Source of the DNA: DATJPR01 sp035506295
GTDB taxonomy: Bacteria > Bacteroidota > Ignavibacteria > UBA10030 > UBA6906
DNA length: 64,000 bases
Reading direction: 5' to 3'
Assembly (NCBI GenBank): GCA_035506295.1
Contig: DATJPR010000130.1
Coordinates: 3,862-67,861 of the forward strand
Below the pieces are notes generated by a model. The model saw nothing but the letters and a program-made list of their open reading frames with translations. It had not been told where the DNA came from and searched no databases. Shown here piece after piece: positions 42,650 through 50,772 of the stretch (positions are counted from its first letter, which is position 1; every line of letters starts with the position of its first letter). Both the position numbers and the translations under genes were made by a program.

Positions 42650-43071
42650 CCTCCCCAGATCGCAGGTTGCTCCCAATGTCGGCAGGGTGGCAGACCGTCC
42701 AATGGATGCTCTTCGCCGTGTGGATCGCAGACGCGATTGCAGTTATGATGCACAGGAGGGCAGGATTTCTGACCAACCATGCAGCTGATTTAACGTTGCC
42801 CCCTTGGCTTTACATCACTTTTCGCCGTCAATACAGAGGACTGGCAGGATTGCCGCTTGTCCGTGATATTTGCGCTTCGGCAGTGAAGACGGGTTCATTC
42901 GTGCTGCTAGCATCGTGCGCAACAGAAGTCTCGCAGTATTTCTGGCCGCACGGTCTCTTCGCAGGCACGTTTGATTGGTATGACCTCCTCACGTATTTCA
43001 TCGGCGTGACAGCAGTAGTTGCTGCCGATCTGCGATGGGACATACGCGGGGCCGGGAGGGCGATGCCCTGA
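42646..43071 (+). CDS. DUF2809/VanZ-like membrane protein
   Basis: A 141-residue membrane protein with about four helices. The segment SCATEVSQYFWPHGLFAGTFDWYDLLTYFIGV resembles the conserved core of DUF2809 and VanZ-like proteins, where an ExxQ and a D-D pair recur. GTG 42646 has GGGAG five bases upstream and overlaps the previous stop; ATG 42676 is the alternative. Function unknown; VanZ relatives affect glycopeptide tolerance, but that cannot be claimed here. Confidence 0.6.
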   Translation: MTSPDRRLLPMSAGWQTVQWMLFAVWIADAIAVMMHRRAGFLTNHAADLTLPPWLYITFRRQYRGLAGLPLVRDICASAVKTGSFVLLASCATEVSQYFWPHGLFAGTFDWYDLLTYFIGVTAVVAADLRWDIRGAGRAMP

Positions 43072-43500
43072 AGAACGAACGATGCTTCCCTGCAACGCAA
43101 GGAAAAACAGGAGTCGGTAGGCGGGCAAAGGAAGGCTCTGCATGTTTGGCGGCCAGCAAAAACCAAGGGATCTGTCGCCGGAGGTGGCAGTAATCTGAGA
43201 GTTGGATTTGCTACTTCTGGAGTGCATCCATTCTCTCCCCCATTTTTCCTGAGACCTTCTTGGCCGTTGACAAAGCTGATTCTTGTCCTATGCATAGCCA
43301 GCGGCTGTAGCGCCGCGGCAGTGAGCGCGGGTGGGCTCGAGCCGCCAGCCGAAAAAAACAGCAGCCCCGTTGTCAGAATCTGCCGCTCCATTTCTTGCAT
43401 GAACATGAGACTGATCTCGTTGCATGGCTCGCACGCCTTTCGTATATTTGGCTTGGTGTTCATGCAATCCACGCTCCCGGCCCCGACATTCTGTCACAGC
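43072..43500. other. Intergenic stretch upstream of the tRNA
   Basis: About 430 bases without a supportable gene; it contains the tRNA promoter at 43420-43448 and a GGCTCGAGCC palindrome near 43336. A plus-strand frame (43222-43524) runs into the tRNA and is not credible. Confidence 0.4.
43420..43448 (+). promoter_or_regulatory. tRNA-Arg promoter
   Basis: TTGCAT (43420-43425) and TATATT (43443-43448) are separated by 17 bases. Transcription would begin near 43455, about 45 bases before the mature tRNA, leaving a short 5' leader for RNase P to remove. Confidence 0.6.
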
Positions 43501-43575
43501 GCCCTCGTAGCTCAGTATGGATAGAGCAGCAGTTTCCTAAACTGTTGGTCGCGTGTTCGAATCACGCCGAGGGCA
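43501..43575 (+). tRNA. tRNA-Arg, anticodon CCT
   Basis: A complete cloverleaf can be folded: acceptor GCCCTCG (43501-43507) with CGAGGGC (43568-43574); D-stem GCTC/GAGC; anticodon stem GCAGT/ACTGT around the loop TTCCTAA, anticodon CCT at 43536-43538 (reads AGG); T-stem GCGTG/CACGC around TTCGAAT; discriminator A at 43575. CCA is not encoded. Confidence 0.95.
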
Positions 43576-43594
43576 CGCTTCTTTGAGCAAAGAC

Positions 43595-44104
43595 ATGAAC
43601 TTCCTGGCGCTCGATTTTGAAACGGCCGACTACGGGCCGGACAGCGCGTGCGCAGTGGGGCTGATCAGGGTGAGAGACGGAAGGATCGAGTCGCGCGCGG
43701 CGTACCTTATCCGACCGCCGAGACCGGAGTTCGTATTTACGTACATCCATGGGATTAGGTGGGAGGACGTCGAACAGATGCCGACGTTCGGGAAGCTCTG
43801 GCCGACCATCAAGCCGATGTTCCAGGAGGTCGACTTTGTTGCGGCACACAACGCCAGCTTCGATCAGGGAGTCCTGTATGCCTGCTGCGAGTCAGCCGGC
43901 ATCGAACCGCCTGATGTGCCGTTCCGATGCACCATGGTCGAAGCACGACGTCAGTGGGGGATCTATCCAACCAAGCTGCCCGATGTCTGCCGACGGCTCG
44001 GCATCGAGCTTCGCCATCACGATGCTTCCTCGGACGCAGAAGCGTGCGCCCAGATCATGATCAAAGTCCTCGCTCCCCAGGTCAGCCCTAGATCAAGGCG
44101 ATAG
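43595..44104 (+). CDS. DnaQ-like 3'-5' exonuclease
   Basis: A 169-residue exonuclease of the DEDDh group. ExoI contains Asp and Glu in ALDFETAD (residues 6-13), ExoII has HNASFDQG, and ExoIII has HHDASSDAEA. This matches stand-alone epsilon-like or RNase T-like exonucleases. ATG 43595 lies 20 bases after the tRNA end; frames from 43553 overlap the tRNA. It may proofread DNA or trim RNA. Its 3' end overlaps the convergent DUF302 gene by 17 bases. Confidence 0.87.
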   Translation: MNFLALDFETADYGPDSACAVGLIRVRDGRIESRAAYLIRPPRPEFVFTYIHGIRWEDVEQMPTFGKLWPTIKPMFQEVDFVAAHNASFDQGVLYACCESAGIEPPDVPFRCTMVEARRQWGIYPTKLPDVCRRLGIELRHHDASSDAEACAQIMIKVLAPQVSPRSRR

Positions 44105-44474
44105 CACGCTCCAAGCGCTTCCTCACCTCTGTCGCGATAGTTTCCAGTTGAGGATTCTCTACAAGCTTGCCCATCGACACCGGGTCGAAGGCAGAGACGG
44201 TCGTCTTTCCACCCTTCGTCTGAACAACGACGTTACACGGGAGGAGAAGACCGATCTGCTCGTCCGTCTGCAACGCCTGATACGCAAAGGGAGGATTACA
44301 CGCGCCGAGGATCACGTATTGATGGAAGTCGACGTCCAGTTTCTTCTTCAATGTTTCCTTGACGTCGATGGTGGTCAGGATCCCGAAGCCCTCCTTCTTC
44401 AATTCCTCCGTGACCTTTTGCACCGCCTGCGCGAAGGAAAGAGAGACCGTCCGTTCGATGCCGTAGGACGTCAT
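44088..44474 (-). CDS. DUF302 domain protein
   Basis: A 128-residue protein matching the DUF302 fold: FGILTTIDVKETLKKKLDVDFHQYVILGACNPPFAYQAL (in pieces), with the conserved Cys-Asn-Pro and the later LLPCNVVV. Members often sit next to rhodanese and sulfur or thioredoxin-related proteins, as here. The rhodanese gene stop overlaps its start by one base, so they form an operon. The two cysteines may bind metal or take part in redox chemistry; not established. Confidence 0.87.
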   Translation of the reverse strand: MTSYGIERTVSLSFAQAVQKVTEELKKEGFGILTTIDVKETLKKKLDVDFHQYVILGACNPPFAYQALQTDEQIGLLLPCNVVVQTKGGKTTVSAFDPVSMGKLVENPQLETIATEVRKRLERAIALI

Positions 44475-44878
44475 CAGCGTTTTCCTTTCTGTCGGGTTTC
44501 AGTTCGGTGGAGGAAATTCCACTCGGCGATCCCGCCCTTCATGTTGGCGCTCTTCAGTCCTTGCTTGCGAAGAAGATGAGCCGCAGTCCCGCTTCTGTTG
44601 CCGCTCTGGCAAAAACAAATGATCTCTCGGTTGCCATACTTTTTCAATTCGGCGATCCGGTGACGCAGCTCCTGAAGAGGAATGTGCAACGAGCCGGGGA
44701 TTGAGCCCGCCGCCCGTTCTGCATCGGTCCGAACGTCCAGGAGAATTACTTCGCCGGCATGATTCCGACGCAGCTCATCCGCTTGCTCCGGGCCGTATTG
44801 GGAAATCCCTCTGCGACGAAGGTAGGAATTCACGATGAGGAAGAGAAGAATTGCTGCGACGACAACAAAGATAATCAT
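44474..44878 (-). CDS. Membrane-anchored rhodanese-like sulfurtransferase
   Basis: A 134-residue protein: a transmembrane anchor at the N-terminus (IIFVVVAAILLFLIVNSYL), then a single rhodanese domain, with the active-site loop CQSGNRSGT preceded by ICF and the DVRTDAERAAGSIPGSLHIP region. The catalytic Cys is present, so it can carry a persulfide. It is the first gene of a two-gene operon with DUF302, divergent from the trp operon. Confidence 0.9.
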   Translation of the reverse strand: MIIFVVVAAILLFLIVNSYLRRRGISQYGPEQADELRRNHAGEVILLDVRTDAERAAGSIPGSLHIPLQELRHRIAELKKYGNREIICFCQSGNRSGTAAHLLRKQGLKSANMKGGIAEWNFLHRTETRQKGKR

Positions 44879-44992
44879 AGGAATGGGCTGGGAGATATGT
44901 TGCTGACCTTGAGGTTCTACACAGGATAGTCATATGATGCAGTCTGAACCCAATGCGAGTCGGAGAAGATGAAAAATTTGACCGGATGAGCT

Positions 44993-45020
44993 TGACATGG
45001 ACCCCGTCCTCTGCTATATT
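44993..45020 (+). promoter_or_regulatory. trp operon promoter
   Basis: Consensus TTGACA at 44993-44998 and TATATT at 45015-45020 with 16 bases between. The expected start falls near 45026-45028, at or on the leader-peptide ATG, so the leader transcript may have no 5' untranslated region. No Trp-repressor-like palindrome is seen over the promoter. Confidence 0.75.
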
Positions 45021-45026
45021 CCATAC

Positions 45027-45098
45027 ATGCAACAATCAAGCACAAACACACTTTCTGTGCATTCATCCTGGTGGTGGCGCAGCCTGGTTGCCGGCTGA
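45027..45098 (+). CDS. trpL: trp leader peptide with three Trp codons
   Basis: A 23-codon frame ATG to TGA directly between the trp promoter and the attenuator hairpin. Codons 15-17 (45069-45077) are three consecutive TGG, so a shortage of charged tRNA-Trp would stall the ribosome there. A GTG at 45057 would give a shorter 13-residue leader with the same WWW. No ribosome site precedes the ATG, which fits a leaderless start. This is the standard sign of ribosome-mediated attenuation. Confidence 0.82.
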   Translation: MQQSSTNTLSVHSSWWWRSLVAG

Positions 45099-45121
45099 AT
45101 CAGCACGCGGATGATTGTTGC
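45029..45121 (+). promoter_or_regulatory. trp leader RNA with alternative pairings
   Basis: GCAACAATCA (45029-45038) is perfectly complementary to TGATTGTTGC (45112-45121), a 10-bp stem that encloses the Trp codons. The second strand can instead pair TTGTTG (45115-45120) with CAACAA (45132-45137), and CGC at 45139-45141 with GCG at 45107-45109, which would open the left arm of the terminator. A switch between these folds is inferred. Confidence 0.55.
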
Positions 45122-45138
45122 CTGAATTCCTCAACAAG

Positions 45139-45169
45139 CGCCCTTCTGGTTCACCGGAAGGGCGTTTTT
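45139..45169 (+). terminator. trp attenuator
   Basis: CGCCCTTC (45139-45146) pairs with GAAGGGCG (45157-45164), 10-base loop, followed by five T at 45165-45169. It lies between the leader peptide and trpE and is a typical intrinsic terminator. Confidence 0.82.
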
Positions 45170-45219
45170 CGTTGTTTTCAGTCCTTCGCGTTCCGCGGTA
45201 CTGCACATAAGGTAGGAAG

Positions 45220-46704
45220 ATGGATCAAAACGAGTTCCGGCGACTGGCGTCGACCTTCAATGTTATTCCGCTCACACGCACGCTGCTCGCGGACCTGCAA
45301 ACGCCTGTCTCGGCGTACCTCTCGCTCCGGCAGGACTCGCGATCTTCGTTCCTGTTCGAAAGCGTCGAGCCAAATGAACGCGTCGGCCGGTTCTCCTTTA
45401 TCGGCGTGGACCCGGTGATTTTGATTCGCGGTCAAGGGCCGATGTGCGAGGTCGTGGAACAGGGCGCGACGAGCCTTGCTCGGGGGACGGTTTTTGATGT
45501 CCTCGCATCGTACACTTCCCGATACAAACAGGCCCCGCTTGATGGTTTTGAGGGATTGATCGGAGGCTTTGTAGGCTATCTTGGGTACGATACGGTTCGC
45601 CATCTCGAACGCCTTCCCGGCATCGTGCCTGCCGAAGGGAGGGAGACCGAATCAATCTTCGGACTCTTTGACGATATCGTCCGATTCGATCACTTCGGAC
45701 AGAGCCTCACGATTGTCCACAATGTTTTCGTCGATCCTGGCCGCGATCCGGGTACCCAGTACGACGAGGGAGTGAGCCGCCTGGAGACGATCGAGTTGAA
45801 GCTGCGACGACCTGCCGTGGCGGCCTCCAAACTCTCTCTGGTGAATTCCATTTCGGACGCGACGCCGAAGGAGGCCTACTGCGAGGCGGTTGCCCGCGCC
45901 AAGCACTATATCGTGGAAGGCGACATTTTTCAGGTGGTCCTCTCCCGACGGCTCGATGCTCATTTCACGGGCGATCTCTTCCCGGTGTACAGAGCTCTGC
46001 GAGTCATCAATCCATCTCCCTATTTGTTCTATCTCGAATTCGGGAACACGGTGCTCGTCGGGTCATCGCCTGAGGTCCTCGTGCGTGTCCATAGGGGCGA
46101 GGCGGAGGTCCTTCCCATCGCCGGGACTCGACCCCGGGGGAGGAACGAAGAGGAAGACCTCGCCCTCGAACGCGAGCTCCTGCACGATGAAAAGGAACTC
46201 GCCGAACATATTATGCTTGTCGATCTCGGTCGCAATGACGTCGGGCGCATCGCTGACTTCGGATCCGTCTCTGTGCCTGTCCTGAAGCGTATCGAACGCT
46301 ACTCGCACGTCATGCACATCGTCTCTGAAGTGAAGGGAAGATTGCGCACGGGGATCTCTACGCTTGACGCGCTGAAAGCGTGTTTCCCGGCGGGTACCGT
46401 GAGCGGTGCGCCGAAGGTCAGGGCCATGGAAATCATTGCCGAGCTGGAGCCGTTCCCGCGTGGCGCCTATGCCGGCGCCGTGGGATATCTCGGCCTCAAC
46501 GGGGAGCTCGATACCTGCATTGCGATCCGCACGATCGTCGCACATGACGATTCTCTGAGCATCCAGGTCGGTGCCGGGATTGTCGCCGATTCGGTGCCCG
46601 AGCGGGAATACGAAGAGACGGTGAACAAATCCAGGGCCATGCTCGCGGCACTCCGACGGGCAGCGGAAGGGCTTCATATGGCGCCTGTGAACGATCAGGG
46701 ATAG
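45220..46704 (+). CDS. trpE: Anthranilate synthase component I
   Basis: A 494-residue enzyme that turns chorismate into anthranilate using ammonia from TrpG. The N-terminal feedback region has FLFESVEPNERVGRFSFIG, where the Ser that contacts tryptophan in the LLES-type motif is kept, so feedback inhibition is likely. The chorismate-binding domain includes IAGTRPRGRNEEEDLALERELL, HIMLVDLGRNDVGR and FPAGTVSGAPKVRAMEII (in pieces). ATG 45220 is preceded by AGGTAGGA. First structural gene of the operon, three bases before trpG. Confidence 0.96.
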   Translation: MDQNEFRRLASTFNVIPLTRTLLADLQTPVSAYLSLRQDSRSSFLFESVEPNERVGRFSFIGVDPVILIRGQGPMCEVVEQGATSLARGTVFDVLASYTSRYKQAPLDGFEGLIGGFVGYLGYDTVRHLERLPGIVPAEGRETESIFGLFDDIVRFDHFGQSLTIVHNVFVDPGRDPGTQYDEGVSRLETIELKLRRPAVAASKLSLVNSISDATPKEAYCEAVARAKHYIVEGDIFQVVLSRRLDAHFTGDLFPVYRALRVINPSPYLFYLEFGNTVLVGSSPEVLVRVHRGEAEVLPIAGTRPRGRNEEEDLALERELLHDEKELAEHIMLVDLGRNDVGRIADFGSVSVPVLKRIERYSHVMHIVSEVKGRLRTGISTLDALKACFPAGTVSGAPKVRAMEIIAELEPFPRGAYAGAVGYLGLNGELDTCIAIRTIVAHDDSLSIQVGAGIVADSVPEREYEETVNKSRAMLAALRRAAEGLHMAPVNDQG

Positions 46705-46707
46705 ACC

Positions 46708-47283
46708 ATGATACTCGTCATCGACAACTACGACTCGTTCACGTTCAATCTCGTCCAGTTGCTCGGACGGTTCACGTCCGACATCGCCGTCCGACGCAAC
46801 GATGAGATCACTCTCGACGGCATCAAGGACTTGAAGGTTGAGAGGATCCTCATCTCTCCCGGACCTGGACGTCCGGAGGACGCCGGGATCACCGTCGATG
46901 CAATCAAGAGGTTCGCGGGGGAGATGCCGATTCTGGGGGTGTGTCTCGGCCATCAGGCCATTGGTCAGGCGTTCGGCGGCATTGTCGTCCATGCCCGAAC
47001 GCTGATGCACGGTCGCACGTCGGTGATTCATCATGATGGCCGTGGGCTGTTTGCCGGTGTCCAGGACGGTTTCACGGCGACACGCTATCACTCCCTTGTG
47101 GTCGATCGCGGGGAAATGCCGCCCGAGCTCGAGCTCACCGCGTGGACCGATGACGGAACCGTCATGGGCGTGCGGCATCGCCGCTTTGCGGTCGAAGGAG
47201 TACAATTTCATCCCGAGTCGATCCTCACCGAAGCAGGTGCACAGATGCTCCAGAACTGGCTACAGGAGAGTCCTCACGCATGA
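46708..47283 (+). CDS. trpG: Anthranilate synthase component II, glutamine amidotransferase
   Basis: A 191-residue class I amidotransferase that feeds ammonia from glutamine to TrpE. The nucleophile Cys is in LGVCLGHQAIGQAFGG, and the catalytic His and Glu are in GVQFHPESIL. DNYDSFTFNLVQ at the start is the usual TrpG/PabA opening. It is not fused to TrpE or TrpD. It overlaps trpD by four bases (ATGA), indicating translational coupling. It may also serve para-aminobenzoate synthesis if no PabA exists elsewhere; that cannot be judged here. Confidence 0.95.
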   Translation: MILVIDNYDSFTFNLVQLLGRFTSDIAVRRNDEITLDGIKDLKVERILISPGPGRPEDAGITVDAIKRFAGEMPILGVCLGHQAIGQAFGGIVVHARTLMHGRTSVIHHDGRGLFAGVQDGFTATRYHSLVVDRGEMPPELELTAWTDDGTVMGVRHRRFAVEGVQFHPESILTEAGAQMLQNWLQESPHA

Positions 47284-48293
47284 AAGCCTATATCGAGAAA
47301 TGCCTGACAGGTGGTAATCTGACTTCGGAGGAAGCCGCGGCCGCGCTCGACCTTATCATGACGGGCCAGGCCACGGACATTCAGATTGCAGGATTGATAG
47401 TCGCCCTCCGCGCGAAGGGAGAGACGGTGGATGAAATCGTGGGATTCGTGAAGACGATGCGGGCGCACGCCATTACGATCGCCGTCGATGATCCCGATGC
47501 GATCGACATGTGCGGCACGGGAGGTGATGGCAGGGGGACGTTCAATATCTCGACCGTGGCGAGCCTTGTCGCTGCAGGCGCGGGAGTAACTGTGGCCAAG
47601 CACGGGAACCGCTCGGTCTCGAGTCGAAGCGGAAGCGCAGACCTGCTCATGGCGCTTGGTGTCAACATCCAGGTTCCGCCGGCCCGGGTACAGGAATGCG
47701 TGAACAGCATAGGCGTCGGGTTTCTCTTTGCACCGTTGTTTCATCCGGCGATGAAATATGCCGGCAAACCGAGGAGCGAGCTCGGCGTGAGAACGATATT
47801 CAATATCCTCGGACCGATGACGAATCCGGCCCTGGTGCGACGTCAGCTCCTCGGGACGTTCAACAAGGAAATCGCCCCGAAACTCGCCGCCGTCCTTCAG
47901 CGGCTCGACGCTCGGAAGGTGCTCGTCGTGCACAGCGCGGATGGGATGGACGAAATCAGCATCGCAGCCGCGACGACCGGGTTTGAGGCGGAGCCGGGCA
48001 AGTCTGTCGCGGAGCGCACGATTCAGCCTCGGGACTTCGGTCTGCAAAATGGGACTGCCACCGATATGCTCGGCGGCAGCGCGGAGGAAAATGCCCGAAT
48101 TGCAAAGGGCGTTCTTGATGGACACAAGACGAGGGCACGCGATGTCGTCATTGCGAACGCAGCTGCAGGGATCTACGTTGCGGGAAAAGCATCCTCTCTG
48201 GCAGAAGGGGCGACAAAGGCAACGGAGTCGATAGACTCCGGCAAAGCCCGTCAGTCTTTGTCCCGACTCATCGACCTCACGAATCGTCCATGA
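47280..48293 (+). CDS. trpD: Anthranilate phosphoribosyltransferase
   Basis: A 337-residue enzyme that attaches phosphoribose to anthranilate. The PRPP site CGTGGDGRGTFNIST, then AKHGNRSVSSRSGSADLLMALG and GPMTNPA are all as in TrpD. Length is normal for the stand-alone form. It overlaps both trpG and trpC by ATGA junctions, so translation is coupled along the operon. Confidence 0.96.
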   Translation: MKAYIEKCLTGGNLTSEEAAAALDLIMTGQATDIQIAGLIVALRAKGETVDEIVGFVKTMRAHAITIAVDDPDAIDMCGTGGDGRGTFNISTVASLVAAGAGVTVAKHGNRSVSSRSGSADLLMALGVNIQVPPARVQECVNSIGVGFLFAPLFHPAMKYAGKPRSELGVRTIFNILGPMTNPALVRRQLLGTFNKEIAPKLAAVLQRLDARKVLVVHSADGMDEISIAAATTGFEAEPGKSVAERTIQPRDFGLQNGTATDMLGGSAEENARIAKGVLDGHKTRARDVVIANAAAGIYVAGKASSLAEGATKATESIDSGKARQSLSRLIDLTNRP

Positions 48294-49084
48294 CCTTTCT
48301 CGAAACCATCCTTGAACATAAGGCAGCGGAGGTCGCACAGCGAAAGATTGCCCGGCCAATCGGGACGCTTCTTTCCGCGCGGTGGTACGGCCGATCGACG
48401 ATTTCCTTGAAGGCGGCTCTTCTGAAGGCGTCTCCGGCGATCATCGCAGAACTGAAGAAAGCATCGCCATCCAGAGGGATCATCAGACACGACTTTCGCC
48501 CGGCCGATTTTGCCCGGGCATATGAGGCGGCAGGTGCCGCGGCGATCTCTGTCTTAACCGACGAGCGGTTCTTCTCAGGTTCACTCCAGAACCTCGAAGA
48601 TGCAAGGGAAGTCGTGTCGATCCCTCTTCTGCGCAAGGACTTTGTGGTGGACGAGTACCAGCTTCATGAAGCGCGGGCACATGGTGCCGATGCAGTTCTT
48701 CTCATCGTGGCAGCCTTGTCTGCGCCACTGTTGCAGAGTCTTCTGGAATGCGCCGGCCGGATCGGACTGGATGCTCTCGTGGAAGTCCATACGGTGGGGG
48801 AAGTCGAGACGGCGTTGAGAGCGGGGGCGAAGCTCCTCGGCATCAACAATCGCGATCTGCACTCCTTTAACGTCGATCTTCGGACGACGGAAGACATCCT
48901 TCCGCACGTACCGCCGACGGTCACTCTTGTAAGCGAAAGCGGTATTGGAAGTGCCGACCAAATCCTTCGTTTGACTCGAAGCGGAGTGAGCGCATTTCTT
49001 CTGGGAGAATCTCTCATGCGGAGCGACGACCCGGGAGCGGCGCTCGCCGACCTCCTATCCTCGGTACGGGAGAGGATGAAATGA
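48290..49084 (+). CDS. trpC: Indole-3-glycerol phosphate synthase
   Basis: A 264-residue TIM-barrel enzyme that closes the indole ring. Catalytic Lys in ELKKASPSRG, substrate residues in LTDERFFSGS and LLRKDFVVDEYQ, and LLGINNRDLHSF and SESGI near the end are all standard. It is not fused to TrpF, unlike in enteric bacteria. ATGA overlaps with both neighbours. Confidence 0.96.
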   Translation: MTFLETILEHKAAEVAQRKIARPIGTLLSARWYGRSTISLKAALLKASPAIIAELKKASPSRGIIRHDFRPADFARAYEAAGAAAISVLTDERFFSGSLQNLEDAREVVSIPLLRKDFVVDEYQLHEARAHGADAVLLIVAALSAPLLQSLLECAGRIGLDALVEVHTVGEVETALRAGAKLLGINNRDLHSFNVDLRTTEDILPHVPPTVTLVSESGIGSADQILRLTRSGVSAFLLGESLMRSDDPGAALADLLSSVRERMK

Positions 49085-49722
49085 GAACGCGTGTGAAAGT
49101 CTGCGGCATCACCAGAGTAGGCGACGCTCTTGACGCTGTGGAGATGGGGGCCGATGCCGTAGGGTTTATCTTCTATCATGGAAGTCGGAGAGAAGCGTCG
49201 CAGAGCGTTGCCCGGGAAGTCGCGAAACGGCTCCCGGCATTTGTTACTCCGGTGGGCGTGTTTGTGAACGCCGACGCGCCGACGATCAAATCGGTTGCCG
49301 AGGAAACCGGCATCCGAGCGGTTCAGCTTCATGGCAGAGAGCCGATGGCATTGATTGCTTCGCTCACACTTCCCGTGATCAGAGTGGTGCGAGAGTTGGA
49401 CGAACAAGAACTCGATTCCATCGGCAACATGCAGGGAGTGAGTTTCCTCGTCGATACCGCAGATGCACAAGAGTTTGGAGGTACCGGAAGACTGTCGGAC
49501 TGGAATGTCGCCTCGCGGCTCAAGAAATGGGGACCGGTGATTTTGAGTGGAGGGCTTACAGCGGAAAATGTTGGCGAGGGAATCCGGAGCGTGCAACCGT
49601 ATGCCGTGGATGTGAGCAGCGGTGTGGAAAGCGAACCGGGGAAGAAAGACGTCGGTAAGATCGCAGAGTTTGTCCAGGCGGTGCACCAAGCGGACCTTTT
49701 CCGCCAGGGCTCCGTCCGCTAA
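49081..49722 (+). CDS. trpF: Phosphoribosylanthranilate isomerase
   Basis: A 213-residue TIM barrel catalysing the Amadori rearrangement before TrpC. VKVCGITRVGDALDAV carries the catalytic Cys, and the general acid Asp lies in FLVDTADAQEFGGTG; LSGGLTAENVGEGI is the phosphate-binding end. Overlaps trpC by four bases. The following gene, aroF, starts 18 bases after its stop. Confidence 0.95.
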   Translation: MRTRVKVCGITRVGDALDAVEMGADAVGFIFYHGSRREASQSVAREVAKRLPAFVTPVGVFVNADAPTIKSVAEETGIRAVQLHGREPMALIASLTLPVIRVVRELDEQELDSIGNMQGVSFLVDTADAQEFGGTGRLSDWNVASRLKKWGPVILSGGLTAENVGEGIRSVQPYAVDVSSGVESEPGKKDVGKIAEFVQAVHQADLFRQGSVR

Positions 49723-49740
49723 CACGTCAGGAACACTACC

Positions 49741-50772
49741 ATGCTCGTGCTTATGAAGACAGGCGCGACTCAGGACGAGATCGCGCGAGTCAAGGAAAAG
49801 ATTCGGTCGTTGGGGTTCACGGCCCACGTGATCCCCGGCGCTCAAAGGGTGGCGATCGGAATCACGGGAAACAAGGGAAAGCTCGACCCGGAACTCTTCT
49901 CGACCCTTGCAGGCGTCGAGGATGCGGTGCCGGTGACGAAACCCTATAAGCTCGTTGGACGGGACGCGAAGCAGGAATCGTCACAAATAGAAGTCGGAGA
50001 TTGTCGGATCGGTGGAAAGAAACTTGCGATCATGGCGGGCCCTTGCTCGGTCGAAAATCGAGACCAGATTTTAACTATCGCAAGGGAAGTGAAGGCCGCG
50101 GGCGCGCAATTCCTCAGGGGTGGAGCGTTCAAGCCGCGTTCCTCACCCTATTCCTTCCAGGGAATGAAGGAGGAAGGATTGGTGCTTCTCCGGGAGGCGA
50201 AGCGCGAGACGGGCTTGAAGATCGTCACGGAGGCGAAGGACGTTCTCACGCTTCCTGCAGTTGCGGAAGTGGCGGACGTGATTCAGATCGGAACCCGGAA
50301 TATGAGCAACTATTCCCTGCTCGAAGCTGTGGGCGATCTGCGGATTCCCGTGCTGCTCAAACGCGGCGTTGCCGCCACGATCGAGGAGCTCTTGATGGCC
50401 GCCGAGTATATCCTCGCGCGGGGGAATCTCAGCGTCGTCCTGTGCGAACGGGGAATCCGCACGTTTGAGACGGCAACGCGCAACACGCTCGATCTGAATG
50501 CAATTCCTGTGTTGAAGAAGCTTTCCCATCTCCCGGTGATCGTGGACCCGAGCCATGGGATCGGCATGTGGGAAGGCGTTCCTGCGATGGCCCTCGCCGC
50601 GATCGCCGCCGGCGCCGACGGCCTGCTCATCGAGGTCCATAATGATCCGGCCAATGCCCTGTCCGACGGTTATCAATCACTCAAGATCAATCGATTCCGC
50701 AATCTCATGAATACCGTACGTCAACTCGCACCGATTGTCGACCGCACCATGGACGAAGAGGAGGGTGGGTGA
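49741..50772 (+). CDS. aroF: DAHP synthase, type I-beta with N-terminal regulatory domain
   Basis: A 343-residue 3-deoxy-D-arabino-heptulosonate 7-phosphate synthase, the first step of the shikimate pathway. The first 75 residues form the ferredoxin-like regulatory domain known from the Thermotoga enzyme (MLVLMKTGATQDEIARVKEKI), and the barrel has MAGPCSVENRDQ, RGGAFKPRSSPYSFQG, IGTRNMSNYSLLEAVG, LCERGIRTFETATRNTLD and VDPSHGIG. Its place between trpF and trpB ties aromatic precursor supply to the tryptophan attenuator. The stop overlaps the trpB ATG by one base. Confidence 0.94.
   Translation: MLVLMKTGATQDEIARVKEKIRSLGFTAHVIPGAQRVAIGITGNKGKLDPELFSTLAGVEDAVPVTKPYKLVGRDAKQESSQIEVGDCRIGGKKLAIMAGPCSVENRDQILTIAREVKAAGAQFLRGGAFKPRSSPYSFQGMKEEGLVLLREAKRETGLKIVTEAKDVLTLPAVAEVADVIQIGTRNMSNYSLLEAVGDLRIPVLLKRGVAATIEELLMAAEYILARGNLSVVLCERGIRTFETATRNTLDLNAIPVLKKLSHLPVIVDPSHGIGMWEGVPAMALAAIAAGADGLLIEVHNDPANALSDGYQSLKINRFRNLMNTVRQLAPIVDRTMDEEEGG

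Noticed and set aside
43222..43524. 100-codon plus-strand frame with a signal-like stretch before the tRNA
   Set aside because: It runs into the tRNA gene and spans the tRNA promoter; no ribosome site.
46063..47211. 382-codon minus-strand frame opposite trpE/trpG
   Set aside because: Antisense shadow of two certain genes; no recognisable motif.
47274..48359. 361-codon minus-strand frame opposite trpD
   Set aside because: Shadow of trpD; long only because the GC-rich codons of trpD avoid antisense stops.
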